Part shown: piece by piece, positions 8,290 through 17,516 of the stretch
Layout of the letters: each line of letters begins with the position of its first letter
Position numbering within the stretch: position 1 is the stretch's first letter
Assembly: GCA_944321015.1 (NCBI GenBank)
Contig: CALUJS010000011.1
Location: forward strand, 1-63,028
Source of the DNA: an uncultured Phocaeicola sp.
Lineage (GTDB): Bacteria; Bacteroidota; Bacteroidia; Bacteroidales; Bacteroidaceae
Direction: 5' to 3'
DNA: 63,028 bases
Translations under genes and position numbers: made by a program
Notes under the pieces: generated by a model
What the model saw: only the letters and a program-made list of their open reading frames with translations
Databases searched by the model: none
Told to the model about the DNA's origin: nothing

Positions 8290-8429
8290 GCCAGGAAACG
8301 GGCTGATGAGTCGCCCGACGTGAAATATTTCCCTTTTTTCAAGTTTATTTCAGAATATAATTCTTTCTTTGCAGGCACAAGGAAGAAACTGTACGCAAAT
8401 AAGGTATCAACAATTATATCCGTAATGAC

Positions 8430-9113
8430 ATGAAGCTACTCATCATTGAAGACGAAGCCTCGTTGCGCGAACTGATGCAACGCTCGCTGGAAAAGGAACG
8501 GTACGTGGTAGAGTGTGCCCCCGACTTCCGCACCGCCATGCAGAAAATCGGCGCATATGATTACGACTGCGTGTTGCTGGACATCATGTTGCCCGACGGC
8601 AGCGGCCTGACCGTGTTGGAGGAGCTGAAGAAGATGCGCAAGAAGGAAAACGTCATCATCATATCGGCCAAAGACTCCATCGAGGACAAGGTTGCCGGAC
8701 TGGACTTGGGCGCCGACGACTATCTGGCCAAACCTTTCCACCTGGCCGAACTGAGCGCCCGCATCAAGAGCGTCATCCGCCGCAACCAGCATGGCGGAGA
8801 AAGCCTCGTCACCTGCGGCAACGTGGTGCTCAATCCCGACAACTTCCGGGTGCTCATCGACGGCAAGGAGCTGGAACTGAACCGCAAGGAATACGACATC
8901 CTGCTCTATTTCATGAACCGTCCGGAACGTCTGGTCAACAAGTCGGCCCTGGCCGAATCTGTCTGGGGAGACCATATCGACCAGGTCGACAACTACGACT
9001 TCATCTATGCCCAAATCAAGAACCTGCGCAAGAAACTGAAAGCCGCCGGAGCCACGCCCGAAATCAAAGCCGTGTACGGCTTCGGCTATAAATTCACGTT
9101 GGAGGAAGCATGA
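8430..9113 (+). CDS. OmpR-family response regulator
   Basis: A 227-residue regulator. The receiver domain (1-115) has the acidic pair E7-D8, phospho-acceptor D51 (VLLDIMLPDGSG) and the AKPFHLAEL lysine. The C-terminal winged helix (about 128-225) includes ELNRKEYDILLYFMNRP and YDFIYAQIKNLRKKL and ends in VYGFGYKF. It overlaps the histidine kinase start by 4 bases. Targets cannot be read from the sequence. Confidence 0.95.
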   Translation: MKLLIIEDEASLRELMQRSLEKERYVVECAPDFRTAMQKIGAYDYDCVLLDIMLPDGSGLTVLEELKKMRKKENVIIISAKDSIEDKVAGLDLGADDYLAKPFHLAELSARIKSVIRRNQHGGESLVTCGNVVLNPDNFRVLIDGKELELNRKEYDILLYFMNRPERLVNKSALAESVWGDHIDQVDNYDFIYAQIKNLRKKLKAAGATPEIKAVYGFGYKFTLEEA

Positions 9114-10405
9114 AACTCATCTCGCACGTCACCCTGCGCCTGTCCGTCGCCATCACGGTCATCATGTCCGTGTGGGCCGTGTTGTTCTATCTCGCCATGA
9201 TTGACGAAATCAACGACGAGGTCGACGACGCGCTGGAAGACTACTCGGAAACCATCATCATCCGCGCGCTGAGCGGCGAACGGCTTCCGTCGAAAAACAA
9301 CGGTTCGAACAACCAATATTATCTGCTGGAGGTCGATGCCCCCTATGCCCGCACCCATCCGAGCATAGCCTACAGCGACGAAATGGTCTACATCGAGGAG
9401 AAACGCGAGACCGAACCGGCGCGTGTCCTGCGCACCATCTTCACCGACAACGACGACCGCCACTTCATGCTCGTGGTCATGACGCCGACCATCGAGAAAC
9501 ATGACCTGAAGCATTCCATCTTCATCTGGATGAGCATCCTCTATCTCACGTTGCTCGTCATCATCATCATGGTCAACATCATCGTGTTCTATCGCAGCAT
9601 GAAGCCCCTTTACCGCCTTCTCCAATGGCTGCGCAGCTATCGCGTGGGACAGCGGAACGAGCCGCTGGCCAACAGCAGTTCCGTCACGGAATTTCGCACG
9701 CTCTATGACGCGACCAATCACTACGCCGCGCGCATCGAGCACCTTTTTGAACAACAGAAGCGCTTCATAGGCAACGCCTCACACGAGCTTCAGACGCCGC
9801 TGGCCATCTGTCGCAACCGCCTGGAAATGCTCATGGAAGACCGGGCCGTCACGGAGAAACAGCTGGAAGAGCTGGCCAAGACCCATCAGACCCTGGAACA
9901 CATCACCAAGCTCAACAAGTCGCTGCTGCTGCTCTCCAAGATAGAAAACGAACAATTCCCCGAAGTCAGTCCCGTATGCCTGAACGACATCCTGCGGCGC
10001 TATCTGGAAGACTACGAGGAAGTGTATGATTATCGCGACATCAGCGTGGAAATACGCGAGGAATGCCGCCTGACGTTCGTCATGAACGAAATGCTGGCCA
10101 CGACGCTCGTCACCAACCTGCTCAAGAACGCCTTTGTCCACAACACCGACGGCGGACGCATCGTCGTCACCTTCGCCGCCGACCGTTTCACCATCGGCAA
10201 CACGGGCGTTGACACTCCGCTGGACGCCACACGCATCTTTGAACCGTTCTACAAAGGCAGCAAGCAGGAAGGCTCCACCGGGCTCGGACTTTCCATAGCC
10301 GACGGCATTTGCAAACTCTCCGGACTGACCATCTCCTATGCCCACCGCGACGGAATGCACTGCTTCACCATCACCCGGCGGACAACTCCGTCACACAAAG
10401 CATAA
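9110..10405 (+). CDS. Sensor histidine kinase, partner of the upstream regulator
   Basis: A 431-residue membrane kinase with TM1 at about 8-30, a periplasmic loop of roughly 105 residues and TM2 at about 136-161. The HisKA box has H225 in GNASHELQTPLAI. The ATPase domain has the N box (NLLKNAFVHN), a short G1 region and GSTGLGLSIADGI. No PAS domain is visible in the linker. The 4-base overlap with the response regulator makes it the cognate kinase. Confidence 0.93.
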   Translation: MKLISHVTLRLSVAITVIMSVWAVLFYLAMIDEINDEVDDALEDYSETIIIRALSGERLPSKNNGSNNQYYLLEVDAPYARTHPSIAYSDEMVYIEEKRETEPARVLRTIFTDNDDRHFMLVVMTPTIEKHDLKHSIFIWMSILYLTLLVIIIMVNIIVFYRSMKPLYRLLQWLRSYRVGQRNEPLANSSSVTEFRTLYDATNHYAARIEHLFEQQKRFIGNASHELQTPLAICRNRLEMLMEDRAVTEKQLEELAKTHQTLEHITKLNKSLLLLSKIENEQFPEVSPVCLNDILRRYLEDYEEVYDYRDISVEIREECRLTFVMNEMLATTLVTNLLKNAFVHNTDGGRIVVTFAADRFTIGNTGVDTPLDATRIFEPFYKGSKQEGSTGLGLSIADGICKLSGLTISYAHRDGMHCFTITRRTTPSHKA

Positions 10406-10464
10406 AGCCCGGCTCCGACGGAAATATCACCCTCGGAACACACGGTTTGCACACGAAATATGTG

Positions 10465-10472
10465 TATCTTTG
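10465..10472 (+). promoter_or_regulatory. -7 element (TATCTTTG) of metG
   Basis: A perfect TAnnTTTG match 33 nt before the ATG at 10506. Confidence 0.6.
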
Positions 10473-10505
10473 CAGCACTTTATCACAGCATAAGAACAGA
10501 TACAC

Positions 10506-12548
10506 ATGGAAAAGAAATTCAAACGTACCACCGTGACATCGGCTCTGCCCTATGCCAACGGTCCTGTGCACATCGGCCACTTGGCCGGCGTATATGTGCC
10601 TGCCGACATCTATGTGCGTTACCTCCGCCTGAAAGGGGAAGACGTGCTCTTCATCGGCGGCTCCGACGAACATGGCGTGCCCATCACCATCCGTGCACGC
10701 AAGGAAGGCGTCAGCCCGCAAGACATTGTAGACCGCTACCATAATCTCATCAAGAAGTCATTCGAGGAATTCGGCATCTCATTCGACGTGTACTCGCGCA
10801 CGTCCTCGCCCACACACCACCGATTGGCCTCCGACTTCTTCCGCACGCTTTACGACAAAGGCGAATTCATCGAGAAAACCAGCATGCAATATTACGACGA
10901 GGAAGCCCACCAGTTCCTGGCCGACCGCTACATCACCGGCGAATGCCCCCACTGCCATGCCGAAGGTGCCTACGGCGACCAATGCGAAAAGTGCGGCACC
11001 GCCCTGTCGCCCACGGAACTCATCAATCCGAAAAGCGCCATCAGCGGCAGCAAGCCTGTGATGCGCGAAACAAAACACTGGTACCTGCACGTGGACAAGC
11101 ACGAAGCCTGGCTGCGCCAATGGATTCTGGAAGGCCACAAGGAATGGCGCCCGAACGTGTACGGACAGTGCAAGAGCTGGCTCGACATGGGACTGCAACC
11201 CCGCGCCGTGAGCCGCGACCTTGACTGGGGAATCCCCGTGCCCGTAGAAGGAGCCGAAGGCAAAGTGCTCTACGTGTGGTTCGACGCGCCCATCGGCTAC
11301 ATCAGCAACACGAAGGAACTGTTGCCCGACTCGTGGGAAAAATGGTGGAAAGACCCTGAGACACGCCTCATCCACTTCATCGGCAAGGACAACATCGTGT
11401 TCCACTGCATCGTGTTCCCCGCCATGCTGAAAGCCGAGGGAAGCTACATCCTGCCGGACAATGTGCCCGCCAACGAATTCCTCAACCTGGAAGGCGACAA
11501 GATATCCACTTCGCGCAACTGGGCCGTATGGCTCCACGAATACCTCGCGGACTTCCCCGGCAAACAGGACGTGCTCCGCTACGTGCTCACCGCCAACGCG
11601 CCTGAGACCAAAGACAATGACTTCACATGGAAAGACTTCCAGGCACGCAACAACAACGAGCTGGTGGCCATCTATGGCAACTTCGTCAACCGCGCGCTGG
11701 TGTTGACCCAAAAGTACTTTGACGGCCTTGTGCCCGAATGCGGCGAACTGACCGACTATGACCGCGACATCCTGCGCGAGTTTACCGACGTGAAAGCGCA
11801 AGTGGAGCGCCTGCTCGATGTGTTCAAGTTCCGCGACGCGCAAAAGGAAGCGATGAACCTCGCCCGCATAGGCAACAAATATTTGGCCGACACCGAACCA
11901 TGGAAGCTTGCCAAGACCGACATGCCGCGCGTAGCCACCATCCTGCACATCTCACTGCAACTCGTGGCCAACCTCTCCATCGCGTTCGAGCCGTTCCTGC
12001 CCTTCAGTTCTGAAAAGCTCCGCCACATGCTCAACATGGAAAGCTTCAGCTGGGAACAACTGGGACACACCGACCTGCTCAAGGCCGGACACCAACTGGG
12101 AAAGGCAGAACTGCTGTTTGAGAAGATTGAAGATGCCACCATCCAGGCACAAGTGGACAAACTGCTCGCCACAAAAAAAGCCAACGAAGCAGCCAACTAC
12201 AAGGCCAATCCCGTGAAACCGAACGTCAGCATCGAGGACTTCGACAAGCTCGACATCCGCGTCGGAACGGTATTGGAATGTGAGAACGTGCCCAAGATGA
12301 AGAAGCTGCTGAAGTTCAAAATAGCCGACGGACTGGAGAACCGCACCATCGTGAGCGGCATCGCCCAGCACTATAAGCCCGAAGAACTCGTAGGCAAACA
12401 GGTGCTCTTCATCGCCAACCTCGCCCCGCGCCAGTTCAAGAACGGCCTGGTAAGCGAAGGCATGATACTGAGTGCTGAAAACTTCGACGGCTCGCTGGCT
12501 GTCACCTCCGTGCTGCGCGAGGTGAAACCCGGCAGCGAAGTGAAATAA
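10506..12548 (+). CDS. metG: Methionyl-tRNA synthetase with C-terminal tRNA-binding domain
   Basis: A 680-residue class I synthetase that charges initiator and elongator tRNA-Met. HIGH is intact at residues 22-25, and the KMSKS loop reads [10 protein letters not shown] four-Cys zinc knuckle (CPHC, then CEKCG) lies in the connective domain. The last about 110 residues form an EMAP/Trbp111-like OB domain ([20 protein letters not shown]), the dimerising form of the enzyme. A DUF3783 gene follows after 16 bases. Confidence 0.97.
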   Translation: MEKKFKRTTVTSALPYANGPVHIGHLAGVYVPADIYVRYLRLKGEDVLFIGGSDEHGVPITIRARKEGVSPQDIVDRYHNLIKKSFEEFGISFDVYSRTSSPTHHRLASDFFRTLYDKGEFIEKTSMQYYDEEAHQFLADRYITGECPHCHAEGAYGDQCEKCGTALSPTELINPKSAISGSKPVMRETKHWYLHVDKHEAWLRQWILEGHKEWRPNVYGQCKSWLDMGLQPRAVSRDLDWGIPVPVEGAEGKVLYVWFDAPIGYISNTKELLPDSWEKWWKDPETRLIHFIGKDNIVFHCIVFPAMLKAEGSYILPDNVPANEFLNLEGDKISTSRNWAVWLHEYLADFPGKQDVLRYVLTANAPETKDNDFTWKDFQARNNNELVAIYGNFVNRALVLTQKYFDGLVPECGELTDYDRDILREFTDVKAQVERLLDVFKFRDAQKEAMNLARIGNKYLADTEPWKLAKTDMPRVATILHISLQLVANLSIAFEPFLPFSSEKLRHMLNMESFSWEQLGHTDLLKAGHQLGKAELLFEKIEDATIQAQVDKLLATKKANEAANYKANPVKPNVSIEDFDKLDIRVGTVLECENVPKMKKLLKFKIADGLENRTIVSGIAQHYKPEELVGKQVLFIANLAPRQFKNGLVSEGMILSAENFDGSLAVTSVLREVKPGSEVK

Positions 12549-12564
12549 AAAACAGTCCACGCTG

Positions 12565-12933
12565 ATGAAAGAAATCCTTCTCTACAACCTGAACAATGCC
12601 AAGGGGCAGCACATCCGCAAGATGTGCTCCTCCTTGGGCATCGCCTGCCGCGACGTAACGCCCGCCGACTACCTGCAACCCATTGGCGCAGTGGCCGGAC
12701 TACCGGGCTTCCACATGCTCCCCATGACGGTCTCCGCCCCGGCACTTGCCGAAGAGATGATGGTGTTCTGCGGCTTCACGAACGATGACATCTACGCCCT
12801 CCTCACACAATGGAAGGCCGAAGGCATTCCGCCCGTACACCTGAAAGCAGCCCTCACCCCACACAACGCACAGTGGAACTCGCTTCAGCTGCACAACGAG
12901 CTGGGCAAGGAACACGCCGCCATGAACCGATAA
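12565..12933 (+). CDS. DUF3783-type small protein
   Basis: A 122-residue soluble protein that opens KEILLYNLNNAKGQHIRKMC and continues with a helical domain ending near residue 115. It resembles the DUF3783 family, whose role is unknown. It sits 16 bases after metG and 13 bases before a glycosyltransferase-like gene, so it is probably read from the metG transcript. Confidence 0.75.
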   Translation: MKEILLYNLNNAKGQHIRKMCSSLGIACRDVTPADYLQPIGAVAGLPGFHMLPMTVSAPALAEEMMVFCGFTNDDIYALLTQWKAEGIPPVHLKAALTPHNAQWNSLQLHNELGKEHAAMNR

Positions 12934-12946
12934 CCCCCGCACAGGC

Positions 12947-13756
12947 ATGAAGCAATTCATCACCTACGGCGACCGGAACTACGCACAGTCTGCACGGCGG
13001 CTGGCCGAAGAGGCACAAGCCCTCGGTCTGTTTGACGCCGTGCATGTGTTCACCCCCGACGACCTGCCCGACAGCCTCCGTGCCCACCCCCTCATGCAGT
13101 ACACCCGGGGCGGAGGCTACTGGCTGTGGAAACCATGGATTATCCGCCAATACCTCAGCCAGATGACAGCCGACGACGTGCTGGTCTATGCCGATGCGGG
13201 ATGCACCGTGCAGCCGTCTGCCGAGTGGAACACGTTCTTCCGCGACCTGAAGCACAAAAGCATCGTGACCTTCCGCCTGGGATATAAGAACAAATGGTTC
13301 TGCCGCCGCTCGCTGCTGGACTATGCCGAACGCACCACACCGCATTGGGGCGAATACCGCCAAGTGCTGAGCGGACTGCTGCTGATGCGCGGCACCGATA
13401 CCGCCCGACGGCTGACCGACGACTGGCTGACGCTCATGACCGAGCACCCCGACTACGTGCTCGACGTGACCGACAGCGAACGCGCATCCGAAGCCCCCTG
13501 CTTCCGCGAGCACCGCCACGACCAAAGCGTGCTCAATGCCTGCCTGTACCGCTATCGCCACGACATCCGCATCCGCTGGGAAAACGTGGAACGCCTCGAC
13601 CCCATCCGGCCGCAAGCCGTTCTGGCCTCCCGCCTCTCCGACCACAATCCCCACCGTCCCATGCCCCGCTTCACGACGGGGAAATACATCGTCCGTACTC
13701 TCATCGGCAAGCCGCTCGCCTTGCTGCAACAATTCTATTGGGAGAAACTGCGCTGA
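12947..13756 (+). CDS. Glycosyltransferase-like protein
   Basis: A 269-residue soluble protein. The block RGGGYWLWKPWIIRQYLSQM followed by DDVLVYADAGC resembles GT-A type transferases of polysaccharide loci, with YADAG in the place of the metal-binding DxD. FREHRHDQSVLNACLYRY fits the acceptor side. I infer sugar transfer in surface glycan synthesis from the family look and the flippase gene 4 bases downstream. Donor and acceptor are unknown. Confidence 0.65.
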   Translation: MKQFITYGDRNYAQSARRLAEEAQALGLFDAVHVFTPDDLPDSLRAHPLMQYTRGGGYWLWKPWIIRQYLSQMTADDVLVYADAGCTVQPSAEWNTFFRDLKHKSIVTFRLGYKNKWFCRRSLLDYAERTTPHWGEYRQVLSGLLLMRGTDTARRLTDDWLTLMTEHPDYVLDVTDSERASEAPCFREHRHDQSVLNACLYRYRHDIRIRWENVERLDPIRPQAVLASRLSDHNPHRPMPRFTTGKYIVRTLIGKPLALLQQFYWEKLR

Positions 13757-13760
13757 GCCT

Positions 13761-15215
13761 ATGGAATCACTCAAGGACAAAACCGCCCGAAGTCTCTTCT
13801 GGAACGGCTTCAGCAACATTGCCCAACAGCTGTTCGGACTCATCTTCGGCATCGTGCTGGCACGACTGCTCTCGTCACACGACTACGGGCTCTTCAGCAT
13901 GTTGCTCATTTTCACTTCCCTGGCCAACCTGCTACAGGACAGCGGATTCACCACCGCACTGATAAACAAGCGCAATGCCACCGACGCCGACTACAACGCC
14001 GTGTTCTGGTTCAGCCTCACCATGGGCGTATCGCTCTACGCCATATTCTTCCTGGCCGCCCCATGGATAGCCCGTGCCTACGGAGCGCCCGAGCTGACCG
14101 CCGGCGCCCGCGTGCTTTTCCTTTGGTTCCTTTTCATCTGCACCGGCACCGTGCACAACGCCATCCTCATCAAACGCCTGATGATGAAGGAAAAGACACG
14201 CGCCGACCTCATCGCGTTTCTCACGTCGTGCGTCGTAGCCGTCACGATGGCCCTTGCCGGCATGGCCTATTGGAGCCTCATCGTGCAGATGGTGGTGCAA
14301 GGCGCGGTGAGCACCGTCCTGCGCTGGCACTACTCCCCCTGGCGGCCGTCGCTCCGGTTCACATTCGCCCCGCTCAGGCACATGTTCCCTTTCAGCGTAA
14401 AGCTCTTGGGCACGGGAATATTCAACGTAATCAACGACAACATATTCACCCTCATTCTCGGACTGCGCTACTCCAAGTCGCAGGCAGGCTTCTATTCCCA
14501 AGGACGGAAGTGGAGCTTCATGGTCTATTCCGGCCTTTGGGGCATGATGGCCAACGTGTCGCAGTCCGTCCTGGCCCAGGTGGCCGACACGCCCGACCGC
14601 CAACAGCAAGTGTTCCGCAAGCTGGCCTCGTTCATGAGCTACGTGACATGCCCCTGCATGTTGGGCCTCGCCTTCGTCGCGCCCGAACTGACCACCATCA
14701 CCGTGACGGACAAATGGGCCGCAAGCGTCCCCTACATGCAACTGTTCTGCCTGTGGGGCATCATCGCCCCCCTGAACAACCTCTGCACGAACACGCTCGT
14801 GAGCCGGGGACGCTCCGGCGTGTACATGGCCGGAACCATCGCCCTCGACGTGGTGCAGCTCGCCGTCATCTACCTCTCCGCCCCGCTGGGCATCTATCAG
14901 ATGGTCATCAATTACGTGGCGGTCTGCTTCCTTTGGTTCTTCCTTTGGCTGGCCTGCATCCGCCGCGAAATGCCCATCCCCATCGGACGCCTGTTGCTGC
15001 GCGACATTCTGCCCTACGCCCTCCTTGCGCTGGCCTGCATTGGGCTGGCGGAACCGGCAACCGCGCCCATATGTAACGTCTACCTGCGTTTCACCGCCAA
15101 GATAGCCCTTGTCGCCGCACTCTACATCGGCGCGCTCCTGGCCTTCCGCTCGGCCTTGCTGCGCGAAACGCTGGAGTACTTGAAGAAATTGACTTCAAAC
15201 CGAAAGCAATCATAA
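13761..15215 (+). CDS. Wzx-like lipopolysaccharide/O-unit flippase
   Basis: A 484-residue polytopic membrane protein of the MATE/MVF polysaccharide transporter group. Its N-terminus KDKTARSLFWNGFSNIAQQ then GIVLARLLSSHDYGLF is typical of WzxC/oligosaccharide flippases, with about 12 hydrophobic segments. I start it at ATG 13761, 4 bases after the preceding stop. An in-frame extension to 13536 would lie entirely inside the upstream gene. It likely flips lipid-linked glycan across the inner membrane. Confidence 0.88.
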   Translation: MESLKDKTARSLFWNGFSNIAQQLFGLIFGIVLARLLSSHDYGLFSMLLIFTSLANLLQDSGFTTALINKRNATDADYNAVFWFSLTMGVSLYAIFFLAAPWIARAYGAPELTAGARVLFLWFLFICTGTVHNAILIKRLMMKEKTRADLIAFLTSCVVAVTMALAGMAYWSLIVQMVVQGAVSTVLRWHYSPWRPSLRFTFAPLRHMFPFSVKLLGTGIFNVINDNIFTLILGLRYSKSQAGFYSQGRKWSFMVYSGLWGMMANVSQSVLAQVADTPDRQQQVFRKLASFMSYVTCPCMLGLAFVAPELTTITVTDKWAASVPYMQLFCLWGIIAPLNNLCTNTLVSRGRSGVYMAGTIALDVVQLAVIYLSAPLGIYQMVINYVAVCFLWFFLWLACIRREMPIPIGRLLLRDILPYALLALACIGLAEPATAPICNVYLRFTAKIALVAALYIGALLAFRSALLRETLEYLKKLTSNRKQS

Positions 15216-15253
15216 ACAAAAACACCAGCACCCTGACAAACATACTCACCGAT

Positions 15254-16075
15254 ATGCTTACACTCATCCCCATAGGCGGACTTGCCAACCGCCTGCGAAC
15301 AATAGCTTCTGCCGTAGCCTTGGCACGACAAACCCACCACGACTTATTCATCATCTGGTACAAAGACACCGGGCTGAATTGCCGCTTCGACCAACTATTG
15401 CAGCCGTTCGCACAGCCGGATATACAACTCAAAGAAGCCACCCTTGCCGACCTGTTGGTTTATGACCGTCCACGCAAAAAAAACCTCTGGATACCCGGCC
15501 TATTCCAACGCTTTCTGTTCGACGGCCGACTTTACGATCCGGCTCCCGAACTTGCTCCCGGCAGTCAGTTCGACTTTGTCCGATGGGCCGGAAACTTCCG
15601 TCGTGCCTATCTGGCCACCTGCTATCCTTTTTTTCCGGCAGCCCCCGCACTCTACGGGCAACTGTTCCTACCCGCCCCATACGTCGAAGAGCGCATACAA
15701 ACCTTTACAGAACGTTTTTCCACCCATACGGTAGGCGTACACATCCGCCGCACGGACAATGCAAGAGCCATCGCCCGCAGTCCCCTGTCACTGTTCATCA
15801 AAGAAATGGAACGGGAAGTGGAAGCCCACCCTGACACCCTGTTTTTTGTGGCATCCGACTCCGAACAAGACAAACAGGCCTTAAAGGAACGCTTCGGCAG
15901 CCGTATCATCACCTCCGACCGTCCGGCCGACCGCAACAGCCTGCAAGGAATGCAGGAGGGAGCCGCCGACTTTTTCACCCTGAGCCGCACATGCAAGATT
16001 CTAGGCTCGTGTTACAGTTCATTCTCCGAAATATCGGCCCTCATTCACCAGATACCATACCACAGTACTCAATAA
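15254..16075 (+). CDS. Glycosyltransferase with HIRRTDN motif (GT11/GT23-like)
   Basis: A 273-residue protein. GGLANRLRTIASA at residues 8-20 and VGVHIRRTDN around 161-169 are the donor-binding signatures shared by alpha-1,2- and alpha-1,6-fucosyltransferase-like enzymes. Near the end, a block ADFFTLSRTCKILGSCYSSFS fits the same fold. Fucose as donor is an inference, since other GT-B families share the HxRRTD loop. Confidence 0.75.
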   Translation: MLTLIPIGGLANRLRTIASAVALARQTHHDLFIIWYKDTGLNCRFDQLLQPFAQPDIQLKEATLADLLVYDRPRKKNLWIPGLFQRFLFDGRLYDPAPELAPGSQFDFVRWAGNFRRAYLATCYPFFPAAPALYGQLFLPAPYVEERIQTFTERFSTHTVGVHIRRTDNARAIARSPLSLFIKEMEREVEAHPDTLFFVASDSEQDKQALKERFGSRIITSDRPADRNSLQGMQEGAADFFTLSRTCKILGSCYSSFSEISALIHQIPYHSTQ

Positions 16076-16157
16076 ACAACATTACTTAAAACGTTTTTTG
16101 AACCTCAAAAGAACAACATCCTTGACCACACGCAATATAACAACAAGCTATACCACA

Positions 16158-17264
16158 ATGAATTCTATATCACATAATTCCGAAAAGGCACGGGTTATAG
16201 CCTTCTATCTTCCCCAATTCCATCCCATTCCGGAAAACGACCAATGGTGGGGAAAAGGATTTACAGAATGGACTAATGTCGGCAAAGCCAAGCCTCTGTT
16301 CAAAGGGCACTATCAGCCCAAAGTTCCAGCAGATTTAGGATACTATGACCTCCGTGTACCCGAGACACGAAAGGCGCAAGCCGAACTAGCCCGCGAGTAC
16401 GGCATTGAAGGCTTTTGCTATTGGCATTATTGGTTTGGCAACGGTCGGCAACTATTGGAACGTCCTTTCAACGAAGTATTGCACAGCGGTGAACCGGATT
16501 TCCCGTTCTGTCTGGCATGGGCCAATCACAGTTGGGAGGATAAACAATTCAACAAAGACGGAGGACACAAAATGCTCATGGAACAGCTCTATCCGGGCGA
16601 CGCGGATTATACAGCACACTTCAATGCCGTATTGCCGGCCTTCCTCGATTCACGTTACATCCGAGTAAACGGCAATCCGCTATTTGTCATCTACTCACCG
16701 ATGAACGTACCCGACATGGCTCATTTCATCGACCTCTGGCAACAATTAGCCGCCCCATACGGTTTCCGCATCCACTTCGTGGGCCATACCAGCAAACCAG
16801 AGGAACTACCGCTCTACCGTCAATGGGGATTCGATGCCACCATCATGGTACGCTTGTTTCACGTATTTTACAAAGAATTCAACTGGTGGAAACGAGCTTA
16901 TGCAAAATTAAGCCGTATCGCTCTTAAACAAGGACGGCGCATTGACTATGAACTGGCATCCCGCTATTTTATCGGAGAAGAAGAAAAAGAAATCGATTGC
17001 TATCCTACCTTGATACCAAACTGGGACCATTCACCCCGTTCAGGTCGGGAGGGACACATTCTCATCAACTCAACTCCTGAAAAATTTGAGCACCATGCCC
17101 GCCAAAGCCTACAAGCCATTGCCCACAAACCTTATGAAGAGCGTATTGTCTTCCTGAAATCATGGAATGAATGGGCCGAAGGGAACTACATGGAACCCGA
17201 CTTAAAATTCGGTCGAGGCTATCTGGAAGCACTACGCCGAGCACTGCAAAACCTGAAAATTTAA
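16158..17264 (+). CDS. WbsX-like glycan protein (GH99-like domain)
   Basis: A 368-residue protein of the WbsX group. ARVIAFYLPQFHPIPENDQW opens it, then GFTEWTNV, GIEGFCYWHYWFGNG and WNEWAEGNYMEPD, all characteristic of the GH99-like domain found in O-antigen and capsule loci. I prefer ATG 16158 to an in-frame start at 16098 because the family begins here. Base composition is more AT-rich than the metG side, suggesting a separate origin. It is the last gene of the rightward block. Confidence 0.88.
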   Translation: MNSISHNSEKARVIAFYLPQFHPIPENDQWWGKGFTEWTNVGKAKPLFKGHYQPKVPADLGYYDLRVPETRKAQAELAREYGIEGFCYWHYWFGNGRQLLERPFNEVLHSGEPDFPFCLAWANHSWEDKQFNKDGGHKMLMEQLYPGDADYTAHFNAVLPAFLDSRYIRVNGNPLFVIYSPMNVPDMAHFIDLWQQLAAPYGFRIHFVGHTSKPEELPLYRQWGFDATIMVRLFHVFYKEFNWWKRAYAKLSRIALKQGRRIDYELASRYFIGEEEKEIDCYPTLIPNWDHSPRSGREGHILINSTPEKFEHHARQSLQAIAHKPYEERIVFLKSWNEWAEGNYMEPDLKFGRGYLEALRRALQNLKI

Positions 17265-17295
17265 GTTCCAATAGCCATTATATTCTAGGATTAAA

Positions 17296-17405
17296 CTACC
17301 CCGTGCGCCCTCATATGCTCAGGCGCAAGCGACCATATGGACAGGCGCGAGCCTCCATATGCGCAGCCGTAAGCGTCCATATGCCCGCTTATGAGCAGTG
17401 ATATC
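17296..17405. repeat. 22-bp dyad tandem array, site 3 (5 units)
   Basis: CATATG begins at 17312, 17334, 17356 and 17378, with GATATC at 17400, again 22 bp apart. This is the longest array in the window. It lies between the convergent WbsX-like and rseP genes. Confidence 0.87.
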
Positions 17406-17447
17406 ATCCGACAAATAAAGTCTAACGCCCGTTTGGGGATAACAAAT

Positions 17448-17495
17448 AACGCGGGTGGCACGGATTCTTGTTTCTTTATCCATGTCACCCGCGTT
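17448..17495. other. Inverted repeat between convergent genes
   Basis: AACGCGGGTG at 17448-17457 pairs perfectly with 17486-17495 over a 28-nt loop. There is no clear T tract on the plus side and only a broken one on the minus side. It may be a weak terminator for the rseP operon. Confidence 0.35.
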
Positions 17496-17516
17496 CCATC
17501 TATAACAAATCAATCG

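Noticed and set aside
10779..11948. 389-codon minus-strand frame opposite metG
   Set aside because: metG is intact on the other strand. The antisense product has no motif.
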